Positions 31,904 to 40,984 of a DNA stretch of 42,768 nucleotides are shown piece after piece. This DNA is from Candidatus Rifleibacteriota bacterium. GTDB lineage: Bacteria; Muiribacteriota; Ozemobacteria; Ozemobacterales; Ozemobacteraceae. The position numbers and the translations under genes are program-made. Below the pieces are notes generated by a model. The model did no database searches. It had not been told where the DNA came from and worked only from the letters and a program-made list of their open reading frames with translations. The first letter of the stretch is position 1, and every line of letters starts with the position of its first letter. Where the stretch lies: assembly GCA_017417215.1 (NCBI GenBank), contig JAFPZP010000095.1:1-42768 (forward strand), given 5' to 3'.

Positions 31904-34900
31904 ATGAACAATAAAAAAAGCCGTTTATATACAGTAATAACAGGCTTTTTTGTATTTGCAATTCCCTTGATTTTTTTATGCTACAGTGCAGACAGAGAAA
32001 TTGCATTAGCTCTTGATAGAATAGAAGAAAACTTACAAGAAAAAGTACTCAGTATCGCAAAAAAAGTTAACGAAAATCTTATTCCTTATAATTATGTTAA
32101 AGAAGAATTCAATAAAACACATAGAAATCTATTTCCTGAATTACCTAATGAAATAGCCATAGGAATACCTGATAATTCCGAAATGGGGAAATTATATAAC
32201 AAAGATTTATTAAATAAACTTCTCAATATAACCCAAGGAAAGAACTATAATCCTATTGCTATTTTTGTAGGAACTCAGGATTTAAAAGAGATATATACAT
32301 ACTATTGCCCCAAACTAGAACAAAGTTTAAGAGATAACAATGATGAAAAAAGCTTTCGAGAAGCTAAAAGTTATTTTGAAATGACTGTTATCAGAGGGAA
32401 ACACTTATCGAGTTTCAATACACACTTAAACAGTGACAAATTAAACCTCTTTCATGATTTAAATGAATATTTGGAAAAAAATAAATTGAGATTTCATTAT
32501 TATCTAGACCCCTGCTACAAATATATCAGCAGATTCAAATCTTATAATAGGAATGAATCCCCAATATACACTGACTATTACGAAAAACAGGCTTTATATC
32601 CAATTATAAAGTCAACATTCAGCAAAAATAGAATTCACGGATTCTATTCTATTTTAATTCCTCAAAAAGATGTTGATCCAGAACAGATTTTAAAGACTGC
32701 TATTTCTAATACTGAACCTGATGTAGAAATTGTAATGGATAAAGATTTTAAGGAATCTAAAATAATAAAAAATACGACAAGCATTGATTATGCAATATAT
32801 TACCCAACAATTTTCTTAAATCAAATTGAAGCCTATAAAAGATTAAGAAATATTGATAAAACTCATTTATTAGACAAACAGATAAAAATTCGAATAAAAT
32901 TTCCAAGCAACTATAATAATTTAAAATTACTTAATAAATGGCTTAAAATCATAATTGCCATTTCCATATTATTATTTATTATTTTATCAGTAGAATATAT
33001 CAATAACTATCTAGTATTTAAAATTAGATTAACCCAAAAATTAATATTCATTTTAAGTTTGATTATTTTCCTTCCAATAACAGGAATAGGTTTATTAACT
33101 CTGACCATAACCCATAATTTAAATGATTTAATAGATATGAATGTAAGAAAAAATCTACATATTTCATTAGAAAACTATTATCTATTAAAAGAAGAAATAT
33201 TTACCAGACGCTTATCTTCTATTTTTGAAACAAAAAAAATAATATCAAACAATGACTTCAGCGATTTTTTAAAAACCTTTAATGAAAAAATAATTCAAGA
33301 CAAAAAAAATAACAGATGGTTTATTAACTTCACAAGCAGTTTGTGGGTTACTAGTGATAAAGGGAAATACTACAGTTTTGACCTTCAATGGGATCCTTTT
33401 GGGAAAGATAAATTAGTAATAGCAAATAATACTTCTTCTAAAAGTGATGAATTATTATTTAAAATGACAGAATATATAATGAAAAGATACTTGAGTAACT
33501 TAGGTCTGTTAAAGAAAACTTCTAAAGATAATACCGAAATTTTTGCCTTATCAATGGTTGAGAAATATAATAATTCTAAAAATGAAGAAATAGCATTAGG
33601 ACAAGAATCTATTCCCAACAAGAACCCTTTTGGAATACAAAATTTTGATTCTTCAACATACTTTTTGGCAAAGGATAAAAATAACAACATATTTTACTTA
33701 TTAAGCCGATTGAATGGACATTCAGATAAACAATACAGAATATTAACACAATTTTCTGAAACTAACCCCTTCTGGTCTAAACCACAATATAAATTTGCTT
33801 ATGACTCTAATCTTGCAATTTCAATAATTAGTACAATCTCTTCCAAAGATTCAAGCAGAATACAAATTCCAACTTCTAGTATTAATGAGAATATTAACAA
33901 TTTAATTTATAAAGTATCCGCTTACCAAGATAGTGGCTATGAGAAATTAACCGAAGGAAAAGAAACCACTTTAAATGAATGGATATTTTCTGATAATTCT
34001 CATTTTTTAATAACTGGTTCAGCAAAATCTATGCATAATACCAAATTATCTCTTATTACCAGTTTAATATTTCCTATTCTTTTTGCTTACGCCACTATTC
34101 TTTTAATATTACTCAGCGATTTAATATCTCAATTCATAAATAAGCCTATTAGTATTTTTAATGAGGGCATTAAAAACCTTAATGACAATAACATAGGCTA
34201 TACCATAGAATCATTTTCAAATGACGAATTTAACTACATAACAAATGCTTTCAACGAAATGTCTATTGCCTTAAAACAGAAAGAGCAAATAAAAAGATTT
34301 GTATCTGATAAGCTAGCTCAGTCTGTGGAAAATAATGCATTACAAGAAACATTGAATGGTACACAAGAAAAAGTTACTGTTCTCTCTTCTGACATACGTA
34401 ATTTTACAGGAATCAGTGAAAAATATGAACCTTCCGTTATTGTCGAAATGCTTAATTCATATTTTACAAAGATGCAACAAGAGATTACAGCAAATAGAGG
34501 AATAATAGATAAATATATAGGTGATGCCATTCAAGCAGTATTTTATGATGAACCGAATCAAAAAGAAGGGAAAGTCATAAGAGCTGCGAAAGCAGCTTTA
34601 GCTATGAGAAAAGCTTTGGCAGAGCTTAACATAGAACGCCGGAGCAAAGGTTTATTTACAATAGAAAATGGAATAGGCATCGATACCGATTTTGCAATTT
34701 CAGGAACTATAGGAACCTCAAAAGGTCGTAAAGACTTTTCCGTAAATGGTGAAGTTATCGAAAGAGCTGCTAATTTAGAAGCCAAGACTAAACAGACAGA
34801 ATCAAAAATACTTATTAGCAAAGCTTCACTAGAAGAGATTAATGAAAATAAGGATTGTTTAAATTATAAAGTATTCGATGAAGAAGCAGTAGAGTTAATA

Positions 34901-34915
34901 GATGTTAGAGAATAA
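31904..34915 (+). CDS. Membrane class III cyclase, C1-like half
   Basis: A 1003-residue sensor cyclase. Transmembrane segments lie at about 10-30, 346-368, 378-400 and 714-737, enclosing two extracytoplasmic regions of about 310 residues each with no domain I recognise; a HAMP-like linker (about 741-795) leads to the class III nucleotide cyclase domain (about 822-1000). Both metal-binding aspartates are present, D830 in SSDIRNFT and D874 in KYIGDAI, as are K870 and D944, residues tied to purine choice. The transition-state pair is lost: the VNxxxR motif reads VIERAAN, giving E953 for Asn and N957 for Arg. A homodimer should therefore be inactive. The downstream gene overlaps by 14 bases and supplies the missing residues. 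Confidence 0.93.
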   Translation: MNNKKSRLYTVITGFFVFAIPLIFLCYSADREIALALDRIEENLQEKVLSIAKKVNENLIPYNYVKEEFNKTHRNLFPELPNEIAIGIPDNSEMGKLYNKDLLNKLLNITQGKNYNPIAIFVGTQDLKEIYTYYCPKLEQSLRDNNDEKSFREAKSYFEMTVIRGKHLSSFNTHLNSDKLNLFHDLNEYLEKNKLRFHYYLDPCYKYISRFKSYNRNESPIYTDYYEKQALYPIIKSTFSKNRIHGFYSILIPQKDVDPEQILKTAISNTEPDVEIVMDKDFKESKIIKNTTSIDYAIYYPTIFLNQIEAYKRLRNIDKTHLLDKQIKIRIKFPSNYNNLKLLNKWLKIIIAISILLFIILSVEYINNYLVFKIRLTQKLIFILSLIIFLPITGIGLLTLTITHNLNDLIDMNVRKNLHISLENYYLLKEEIFTRRLSSIFETKKIISNNDFSDFLKTFNEKIIQDKKNNRWFINFTSSLWVTSDKGKYYSFDLQWDPFGKDKLVIANNTSSKSDELLFKMTEYIMKRYLSNLGLLKKTSKDNTEIFALSMVEKYNNSKNEEIALGQESIPNKNPFGIQNFDSSTYFLAKDKNNNIFYLLSRLNGHSDKQYRILTQFSETNPFWSKPQYKFAYDSNLAISIISTISSKDSSRIQIPTSSINENINNLIYKVSAYQDSGYEKLTEGKETTLNEWIFSDNSHFLITGSAKSMHNTKLSLITSLIFPILFAYATILLILLSDLISQFINKPISIFNEGIKNLNDNNIGYTIESFSNDEFNYITNAFNEMSIALKQKEQIKRFVSDKLAQSVENNALQETLNGTQEKVTVLSSDIRNFTGISEKYEPSVIVEMLNSYFTKMQQEITANRGIIDKYIGDAIQAVFYDEPNQKEGKVIRAAKAALAMRKALAELNIERRSKGLFTIENGIGIDTDFAISGTIGTSKGRKDFSVNGEVIERAANLEAKTKQTESKILISKASLEEINENKDCLNYKVFDEEAVELIDVRE

Positions 34916-37817
34916 AGCCACAAAACTTGTAGAAAAGATAGATATACCCAAGTTACGACTTTGGTTTGTCTGGGCTATGCTCTTTTTACTTCCATCAATC
35001 ATATCTATTATAAGTTTCAATTATTTTAAAGAAGAATATCTTTATTTTTATAAAACAGACTTGATTAACTCATCGGTAGAGAAACTCAAAAGCTACAATC
35101 AATCTATTATACCAGAGAATTTTATAGAAAATAGATTGGATTCAATAAAAAAAATAAATACCAATCAATCAACAGAATCTTTAAAAGCCAATATAGATAC
35201 AATATTATGCGGTGAAAGCCTGCTATGTATGTTTTTTGATAAAGACAACAATAATTCTTTAACAATTAAGAGCCCCAAAGCTGCAAATATAACTTCTATC
35301 AATTTTTTAAAAACAAGTATCGCTAATTTATTAAAAGCTTCTTCTTCAAATGACAAAAATGAAATAAAAAAAGCCCAGAATCAGTTAGCTTTACGCATGC
35401 AAGTGTTTTTTAAAACCCCTACCCCTATTACACTTTCATTTAACAAAGTATCATTAAATTTTTCCGTCATACATGAAGGGGAATTATATTTTTCCCTAAT
35501 AAAATTTGAAAAACCCAGTAAAGATTATTCAACTCTCTTTATAGTAATGAAAGGGAAAGACTTTTCCTTTAAAAAAATGTTAGGAAGTCTTCATGAAAGA
35601 TTTCCTGAAGCAAAAATAGTATTTAAGGAAATAGACATAAACAAAAGTCTGGAAGAAGAAATGTCTATATCTGTAAAACCATCTTTCTATAGCGGTTTAA
35701 AACAAGATAAGAAAGGCATATTTATTCTTGCGCCAGCTAGTTTAAGATTTATAAGGCATGTTCTCCATGGGGGCTCGGCTTATTTAAACTCACGATTTGG
35801 TCATCTGATTCCATTCATAGAATTTAGCATTCCAATAGATGAAGGAATTGAACAGCTTAAAAAAATAGAAAAAACGATTAATTATATTGCTTTGGTTATA
35901 ATTGTTTTATCAGCAATTTATTTTTTACATATTAGCCTTTTCGGTTTAAATCAGAACTGGAAATTTAAGTCTAAAATAATTGTATTATTCATTATTTCAG
36001 CGATTTTCCCATTTTCAATATTTACTTTAGGAATCTATTCTATAGAAAATTTTAATTTATTCATTTCTAAAATGTCTGTTGAACATCATGCTAATGTTAA
36101 ATTACAGTTTTCTAGCCTGGAACTAGAAAATTACTTAACAGAAATTGAAACTAATTTAAAAAATCATGTAGATAATTTAGCTAAATGCTTAGACAAAACT
36201 GGTTTGAAACGAGATGAGTTTTCCAATATATTATCAAAAATAGAAGAAGAAATTCCTCTAAGTAAAGAAATAATCCTATTAAACGACCCTATTCCCGATG
36301 ATTTGAAACCACTTATATCCAGCAAAGAAACTAACCAGATTATAAAAAGTATTCCGGAAAGATTATCGAAAGAATTATTAGATGATGAAACAGAAACAAT
36401 CTTAAAAACTATTCCGGCCAAAGTATTAGAAGTTACTAATGAAGACGAAATACAAAACAGAGAAGCGCAAGACTATATTTATGTTGCTAATCATAAAATT
36501 AGTTCAACAGAAATCAACTTGTCTCTTTTAAATACTGGAGAACTTAATTCATTACTTAGCAAGGAAATTACTTCTTGGTATATTTTGCTTCAATTACATA
36601 AATTAAAAACTCAAAAATTATCAGGTATTTTTTGTGCAAAATTTGAACCTAAGCCAATTTTATCTTTTTTCCTAAAAAAATATTACTCTAGAAATGGTTT
36701 TAGCGAAATAAAATATAATTATGAAATTAATTATGCTTTTTTACCAATAGAAAAAAGCGGAAATGCCGAAATTTGGACAGATTATAATAGTATTTCAAAA
36801 GAAGACCAGGATATTTGCCTTAAAGACCCTAAAACTCGACAATTTAGTTTTAAAAATAGAACGATAATAACAAAACGAAACCAAAAAGTTCCGCATTTAG
36901 CCGTTGCTATTATAAAAGAATTGCATAGTTTTAATGAAAAATCATTTATTATAAAAACAATTCTTTGTATCATATTATATCTTTTATTAATAATAATTTT
37001 TTCAAACAAACTGCTTGAAGCAATTATTATTGAACCTGTATTACTTTTAGCTTCAAATGCTAATGCCATAGCCCAAGGGGAAGAAAACTGGGATACCGAA
37101 ATTAAAAGTGGCGATGAATTTGAAGAATTAAATAATAATTTTAAAAACCTGGTTTCTGGATTACAAAAAAGAAATTTATTAAAATCCTATGTTTCGGAAG
37201 ATGCTTTTTCCAACATTGCAGAAACAGAAGAAATAAATTTAAAACCAAGCGGAGAATATTTAGAAGCTACAATAGTTTTTTCCGCTATAAAAGATTATGA
37301 CAAATTAACAAAGCCAATTACTCCGCAAGAATCCCTTAAACTTCTAAGTAATTTTATGTCTATAGCTGAAGAAGTAACAAAAGAATTCGGAGGCAGTATT
37401 GATAAAATAATTGGCGACACAATAATGTTAGTTTTCAGGAATAATCCCACCCTGCCCTCTCATGCCTTAAGAGCTGCCAAAGCCTCTTTAATGCTAATAG
37501 AAAAGGTCAAAAAAGCTGATTTGCCAGAACTCTATACTGGCATAGCTTCAGGAAAGGTAATATCAGGGAAAATCGGTTCTTATTCTGGGAAACTAGACTT
37601 TACCGTAATAGGTAATCCAGTTAATCTTGCCGCAAGATTCAAGGCTGAGTCAAAAAAGGGTACAAAACAGACAGGGATAATCATATCTGGCATTACAATC
37701 GGGCTTACCAAAGGCAAAGCAAAAGTCAATTTTTTGCGAAGAGTAAAGATTAAAGGCAAAACACGTCAGTATAATATCTACGAATTAGTGGGAATTAGAG
37801 AAGATAACCTCGTTTAA
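34902..37817 (+). CDS. Membrane class III cyclase, C2-like half
   Basis: A 971-residue protein with the same layout as its neighbour: transmembrane segments at about 21-42, 326-345, 356-378 and 681-705, two large extracytoplasmic regions without a recognised fold, a HAMP-like linker (about 712-765) and a class III cyclase domain (about 790-960). Here the transition-state residues N908 and R912 (PVNLAARF), K835 and D899 are intact, and the second metal aspartate D839 is kept, but the first metal aspartate is A795 (FSAIKDY for FSDIRGF). It should not be active alone. The ATG lies inside the end of the first cyclase gene, so the two are co-translated. Together they can form one complete active site. 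Confidence 0.93.
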   Translation: MLENKATKLVEKIDIPKLRLWFVWAMLFLLPSIISIISFNYFKEEYLYFYKTDLINSSVEKLKSYNQSIIPENFIENRLDSIKKINTNQSTESLKANIDTILCGESLLCMFFDKDNNNSLTIKSPKAANITSINFLKTSIANLLKASSSNDKNEIKKAQNQLALRMQVFFKTPTPITLSFNKVSLNFSVIHEGELYFSLIKFEKPSKDYSTLFIVMKGKDFSFKKMLGSLHERFPEAKIVFKEIDINKSLEEEMSISVKPSFYSGLKQDKKGIFILAPASLRFIRHVLHGGSAYLNSRFGHLIPFIEFSIPIDEGIEQLKKIEKTINYIALVIIVLSAIYFLHISLFGLNQNWKFKSKIIVLFIISAIFPFSIFTLGIYSIENFNLFISKMSVEHHANVKLQFSSLELENYLTEIETNLKNHVDNLAKCLDKTGLKRDEFSNILSKIEEEIPLSKEIILLNDPIPDDLKPLISSKETNQIIKSIPERLSKELLDDETETILKTIPAKVLEVTNEDEIQNREAQDYIYVANHKISSTEINLSLLNTGELNSLLSKEITSWYILLQLHKLKTQKLSGIFCAKFEPKPILSFFLKKYYSRNGFSEIKYNYEINYAFLPIEKSGNAEIWTDYNSISKEDQDICLKDPKTRQFSFKNRTIITKRNQKVPHLAVAIIKELHSFNEKSFIIKTILCIILYLLLIIIFSNKLLEAIIIEPVLLLASNANAIAQGEENWDTEIKSGDEFEELNNNFKNLVSGLQKRNLLKSYVSEDAFSNIAETEEINLKPSGEYLEATIVFSAIKDYDKLTKPITPQESLKLLSNFMSIAEEVTKEFGGSIDKIIGDTIMLVFRNNPTLPSHALRAAKASLMLIEKVKKADLPELYTGIASGKVISGKIGSYSGKLDFTVIGNPVNLAARFKAESKKGTKQTGIIISGITIGLTKGKAKVNFLRRVKIKGKTRQYNIYELVGIREDNLV

Positions 37818-37818
37818 T

Positions 37819-37847
37819 TTGCTATTTATAATAATTTATTCTATTAT
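37819..37847 (+). promoter_or_regulatory. Candidate promoter of the small lipoprotein gene
   Basis: TTGCTA (37819-37824), 17-base spacer, TATTAT (37842-37847), 41 bases before the start. Confidence 0.5.
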
Positions 37848-37887
37848 AAAAATGCTGTGAAATAATACATTCAATGGAGTTCAAATT

Positions 37888-38439
37888 TTGAAAAAATTTG
37901 CATTTATATTTATATTTTTTGTTATGATTTTTTCTGTATTAGGTTGTGATGTACCTCAATCAAAATCCAAATCAAGATCTAGACTAAGTGGCATTAAAAC
38001 TAATTTGAAACCCGTAGACAAAAAATTAACCAGTGTTAAAAATATTGATTATGAATTTTACGAAATTTATCCAAGTTTACAAAAATACATAAATACAGAG
38101 TCAGATCTAAAAGAAATTTATTCTGATGATAAAAAGATTGTATGCTATTGGTATGGCATGAACTGTCCTTATGGAAACGCTTTTAGCGAAGCAATGAAAA
38201 AGTTTAAAGATGATGAGAAATATAAAGAAAGTTATTACTTCAGACCTAAGGAAGCTAAGAGAATATCAATTACTGCATATAGCGAAGAAGAAATGCAGAT
38301 AAAAAATGATTATATGCTGGCAAAAGGTTCTTTCTGTATCTTTAATCCAGAAAAGAATCAGGTTTTAACAATACACAGCGTCGGGAATGAAGAAGCCGCC
38401 AGTATTAAGCTTATTCTTGATGAATTACTTTGGTGGTAA
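37888..38439 (+). CDS. Lipoprotein with thioredoxin-like segment
   Basis: A 183-residue lipoprotein: hydrophobic signal and lipobox ending at C20 (SVLGC), then a Lys/Ser-rich linker. The segment KKIVCYWYGMNCPYGNAFSEAMKKF (split as KKIVCYWYG at 82-90 and MNCPYGNAF at 91-99) resembles the strand-CxxC-helix of thioredoxin folds, but the second cysteine of CxxC is Gly96, so disulfide exchange of the usual type is unlikely. The start is TTG at 37888 with GGAG eight bases upstream. It follows the cyclase pair by 70 bases on the same strand and may be read with it or from its own promoter. Confidence 0.72.
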   Translation: MKKFAFIFIFFVMIFSVLGCDVPQSKSKSRSRLSGIKTNLKPVDKKLTSVKNIDYEFYEIYPSLQKYINTESDLKEIYSDDKKIVCYWYGMNCPYGNAFSEAMKKFKDDEKYKESYYFRPKEAKRISITAYSEEEMQIKNDYMLAKGSFCIFNPEKNQVLTIHSVGNEEAASIKLILDELLWW

Positions 38440-38482
38440 ATAATAATTATAATCGGCTCTTAAAATTACAAAATTGTCCTTA

Positions 38483-38504
38483 CCCCCTTTTTAAAGGGGG
38501 ATTT
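38483..38504. terminator. Bidirectional hairpin CCCCCTTT-TT-AAAGGGGG
   Basis: Perfect 8-bp stem (38483-38500) between convergent genes, with the A/T-rich flanks expected of a two-way terminator. It also looks like a minimal member of repeat family C. Confidence 0.65.
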
Positions 38505-38523
38505 AAAAATAATTAAAACAAAC

Positions 38524-39276
38524 TTATTTTAGCCCCAAACAATTCTCAATTCTATCAATAATATCTTTATAATGAATCTTATTAATCCTTAAAGATTTTA
38601 AATCAACAGGGTTATTTTTCATTTCTATTAAAAATCTTGCTGCATCTTCTTTAATTTTTTCAGGTAAGGCAATTTCAGTTTCACCATCTATATTTATAGC
38701 CAATCTGATAACATCATTTTTATGTTTCCTAATATCTTTACTATCAACATTTTCACCTTTATTTTTTCTTTCTGATAAATCTAACCAAGCTTTCATCTTG
38801 AATAAAAGCAAATATTCAATTCTTAGAACACTTAAATTCTCAACAACAACCGAACCTGTAGTTATTAACCTATAATATTCGTCGTCTAATAAAATGGCTG
38901 AAAGGCTAATTTGTTCATCACTTACATGAATAGGAGCAAGCCTTGTTTCAATAGTTTTTAAATATTCAGGCCTTCTAGAAAACAATTCTAGCATTGCAGG
39001 GAAAGAAGAATCTCGAGGCTTAGAGAACCTATAGTATTGTTGCTCTTTATTTTTATCTATATGTTCATAGCCGCCTTTTTCTATAAAAGAACTGAATGCT
39101 TCAACAAAATCTTCTCTCAAGGCTTCAATAACAAGAACAATATCTAAATCCTTTGTTGCTCGGAATTCACTGTTTCTTTCTTCCAATAAAATACTGCAAG
39201 CTGTTCCACCAATTAACACATATTGGGAACTAAATTGAGAAAACTCTGCTTTAAACTTTTCTATTCCTTGTACCAT
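38524..39276 (-). CDS. Nucleotidyltransferase, AbiEii-like toxin
   Basis: A 250-residue protein of the minimal nucleotidyltransferase type. The core motif is LIGGTACSILL (residues 21-31) and RATKDLDIVL (39-48), with GG at 23-24 and the metal-binding D43 and D45. This pattern is used by AbiEii/DUF1814-type toxins of type IV toxin-antitoxin and phage-abortive systems, which attach nucleotides to a cellular target. It overlaps the end of the winged-helix gene by 16 bases, the order antitoxin then toxin being standard. Alternatively it could be a nucleotidyltransferase of another two-gene family; specific assignment to AbiE rests on gene order. Confidence 0.72.
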   Translation of the reverse strand: MVQGIEKFKAEFSQFSSQYVLIGGTACSILLEERNSEFRATKDLDIVLVIEALREDFVEAFSSFIEKGGYEHIDKNKEQQYYRFSKPRDSSFPAMLELFSRRPEYLKTIETRLAPIHVSDEQISLSAILLDDEYYRLITTGSVVVENLSVLRIEYLLLFKMKAWLDLSERKNKGENVDSKDIRKHKNDVIRLAINIDGETEIALPEKIKEDAARFLIEMKNNPVDLKSLRINKIHYKDIIDRIENCLGLK

Positions 39277-40241
39277 GGAAAATCTCCCATAAGTTCAGAT
39301 ATTGCCATTTCTATTCTATCGTCTACGTTTTTTAATCCAGCTATCAAAGTTATTGGATCCACACAATCGTCATTTGTCAAAAGCGAAACATCATATTTCA
39401 TTAATTGAATTAAAGGTAAATTATTTTCTTTAGCTATTTCCTCTGAAACCAAATAGCTTTTTAATATCTCTTCATTTTGATAAATCGCATATATTTTTCT
39501 TTTAGTCTCAGCAAGCATCGTTTTTTTACTAAGTGCTGTTAAATCACTTTTAAATATCCTTAAGTTTTCCGGAATATTACTAACGAATAATAGTTTCTTA
39601 ACAGGGTTATTTAAATATCTTTTTCCTACTTCATAAAACTTTTCTTGTTCTATCTTATAAAAAAGTTTTTTTCGATTAGTTGCCCCACCAATATCAGAAT
39701 ATACTAGTCCTAGATTTTCAAAATTATTCATGGCTCGTAATATGCTCATAGCTGAAATATTCAGCTTATTAGACAAATCATTAATCGAAAAAACTTTTTC
39801 TTCTGAATATAAAAGATATAAATAAACAAGCTGATTTAATGGAGTAAATCGTTCTATTGAGTTTATTATTCTCTTTTCATGCAAAACCATTCTTAATTTT
39901 AATGCAAGAAAAGGAATACTTAATTGATTGTCTTCTACAACAAATGCGATTTTATCCTTTAAGAACCTTTTAATCATGTAACTAGATATGTTTTTAAAAC
40001 CCAAAACACAAGAATATTGAGTTTTACTCTCAATAAATCGCAAATCTTTTTCTAGCTTTTCTGCAGTGTGTTCTTCTAAAGGCTCAAGAAGAATAAATTC
40101 TGTTTGAAGTAGATTCAATAAATAAAAATTAAATGATGAAACAATCTCTAAAGAAAACCTTTTCTTAGCTTCATTATTCCAATTTTTTATCGAAACTTCA
40201 TCATCAATATATGTTTTTAAGCATTCTATTATTCTTTTCAC
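39261..40241 (-). CDS. Winged-helix protein, probable AbiEi-like antitoxin
   Basis: A 326-residue protein with a central winged helix-turn-helix at about 133-195 (FSINDLSNKLNISAMSILRAM) flanked by regions of unknown fold. The C-terminal VDPITLIAGLKNVDDRIEMA resembles the tail of HTH proteins paired with nucleotidyltransferases. It should repress its own operon and neutralise the toxin encoded by the overlapping next gene. It is longer than typical AbiEi antitoxins. No clear ribosome binding site precedes the ATG at 40241. Confidence 0.62.
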   Translation of the reverse strand: MKRIIECLKTYIDDEVSIKNWNNEAKKRFSLEIVSSFNFYLLNLLQTEFILLEPLEEHTAEKLEKDLRFIESKTQYSCVLGFKNISSYMIKRFLKDKIAFVVEDNQLSIPFLALKLRMVLHEKRIINSIERFTPLNQLVYLYLLYSEEKVFSINDLSNKLNISAMSILRAMNNFENLGLVYSDIGGATNRKKLFYKIEQEKFYEVGKRYLNNPVKKLLFVSNIPENLRIFKSDLTALSKKTMLAETKRKIYAIYQNEEILKSYLVSEEIAKENNLPLIQLMKYDVSLLTNDDCVDPITLIAGLKNVDDRIEMAISELMGDFPWYKE

Positions 40242-40647
40242 AATATATCACCAATATTTATAATCAAACATCGTTTTGTTAAATTATAAATCAAATTGTT
40301 ATATTTAGCAATCCATTATTTTTATAGAAATTATTTGTGGTTAGTTTTATATTAAGTTTTAAGATCATAAAGAGAGATTAATCTTTAATAGTTTGTTTTA
40401 AAACTTAGGCTTAAACAATAACTACAACAAAAACCAACTACCCTAAAAACTAATTTACCAACCCATACCCAAAATTTGACATTATTAAACTTTTGGTTTT
40501 TTAGGTTTGAACTATTGAAATTCTGAAATTTCAATGAACAGAAAATCCCAAAAGATTCACAAATCTTATTGTAAAAAATTCCATTATTATAATTCTATTA
40601 TCAATGCTTAATATTAACTATGGTCACAACAAGGAATTAATGTTAAA
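40242..40647. other. Gene-free region with repeat fragment and palindrome
   Basis: 406 bases upstream of the coiled-coil frame. Near 40415-40450 there is an AACAATAACTACAAC stretch like the right arm inside the 352-bp repeat. A perfect inverted repeat ATTGAAATT-CTGA-AATTTCAAT lies at 40514-40535. No gene seen. Confidence 0.6.
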
Positions 40648-40920
40648 ATGACTTTCCTAACAGAATTCAGCATGGAAAACTATGAAAAAACGTTCAGAGA
40701 AGACATAGAATACGAAAGATCTAGAGCTGATAAAGCCGAAGCCAGAATTGCCGAAGCCGAAGCCAAGACTGCTGAAGCCGAAGCCAAGACTGCTGAAGCC
40801 GAAGCCAAAACTGCTGAAGCCGAAGCCAAAACTGCTGAAGCTGAAGCTATTGCAAAAGCTACTTTAGTTGAAATTGAACACCTAAAAAAAATACTTAGAG
40901 AACATAATATTGATATTTAA
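40648..40920 (+). pseudogene. Coiled-coil tail, probable remnant of Rpn/PD-(D/E)XK transposase-type gene
   Basis: A 90-residue frame. The start (MTFLTEFSMENYEKTFREDIEYERS) matches the C-terminal region that follows the nuclease domain in Rpn-family/PD-(D/E)XK transposase-like proteins, so the catalytic part appears to be missing. The middle is four and a half copies of a seven-codon unit AEAEAKT, encoded by a 21-bp tandem repeat at 40750-40854, which would form a heptad coiled coil. The tail HLKKILREHNIDI also resembles that family. The ribosome binding site is poor (AAGGA 13 bases away) and a strong terminator follows. It is either a decayed remnant or a domesticated small coiled-coil protein. 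Confidence 0.55.
40750..40854 (+). repeat. 21-bp tandem repeat (in-frame heptad)
   Basis: Units begin at 40750, 40771, 40792 and 40813, reading GCTGAAGCCGAAGCCAARACT, with a degenerate fifth unit at 40834. Copy-number change keeps the frame. Confidence 0.85.
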
Positions 40921-40942
40921 TTACCAACTAACAAATATCTAT

Positions 40943-40984
40943 AATTTGCTTGCTATATTTTTAATGATAGCAAGCAAATTTTTA
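40943..40984 (+). terminator. Strong rho-independent terminator
   Basis: Perfect 14-bp stem, AATTTGCTTGCTAT (40943-40956) with ATAGCAAGCAAATT (40967-40980), ten-base loop, followed by a T run. Confidence 0.9.

Noticed and set aside
40750..40854. Tandem repeat as CRISPR array
   Set aside because: Units are contiguous with no spacers and encode a heptad coiled coil. No cas genes occur anywhere in the window.
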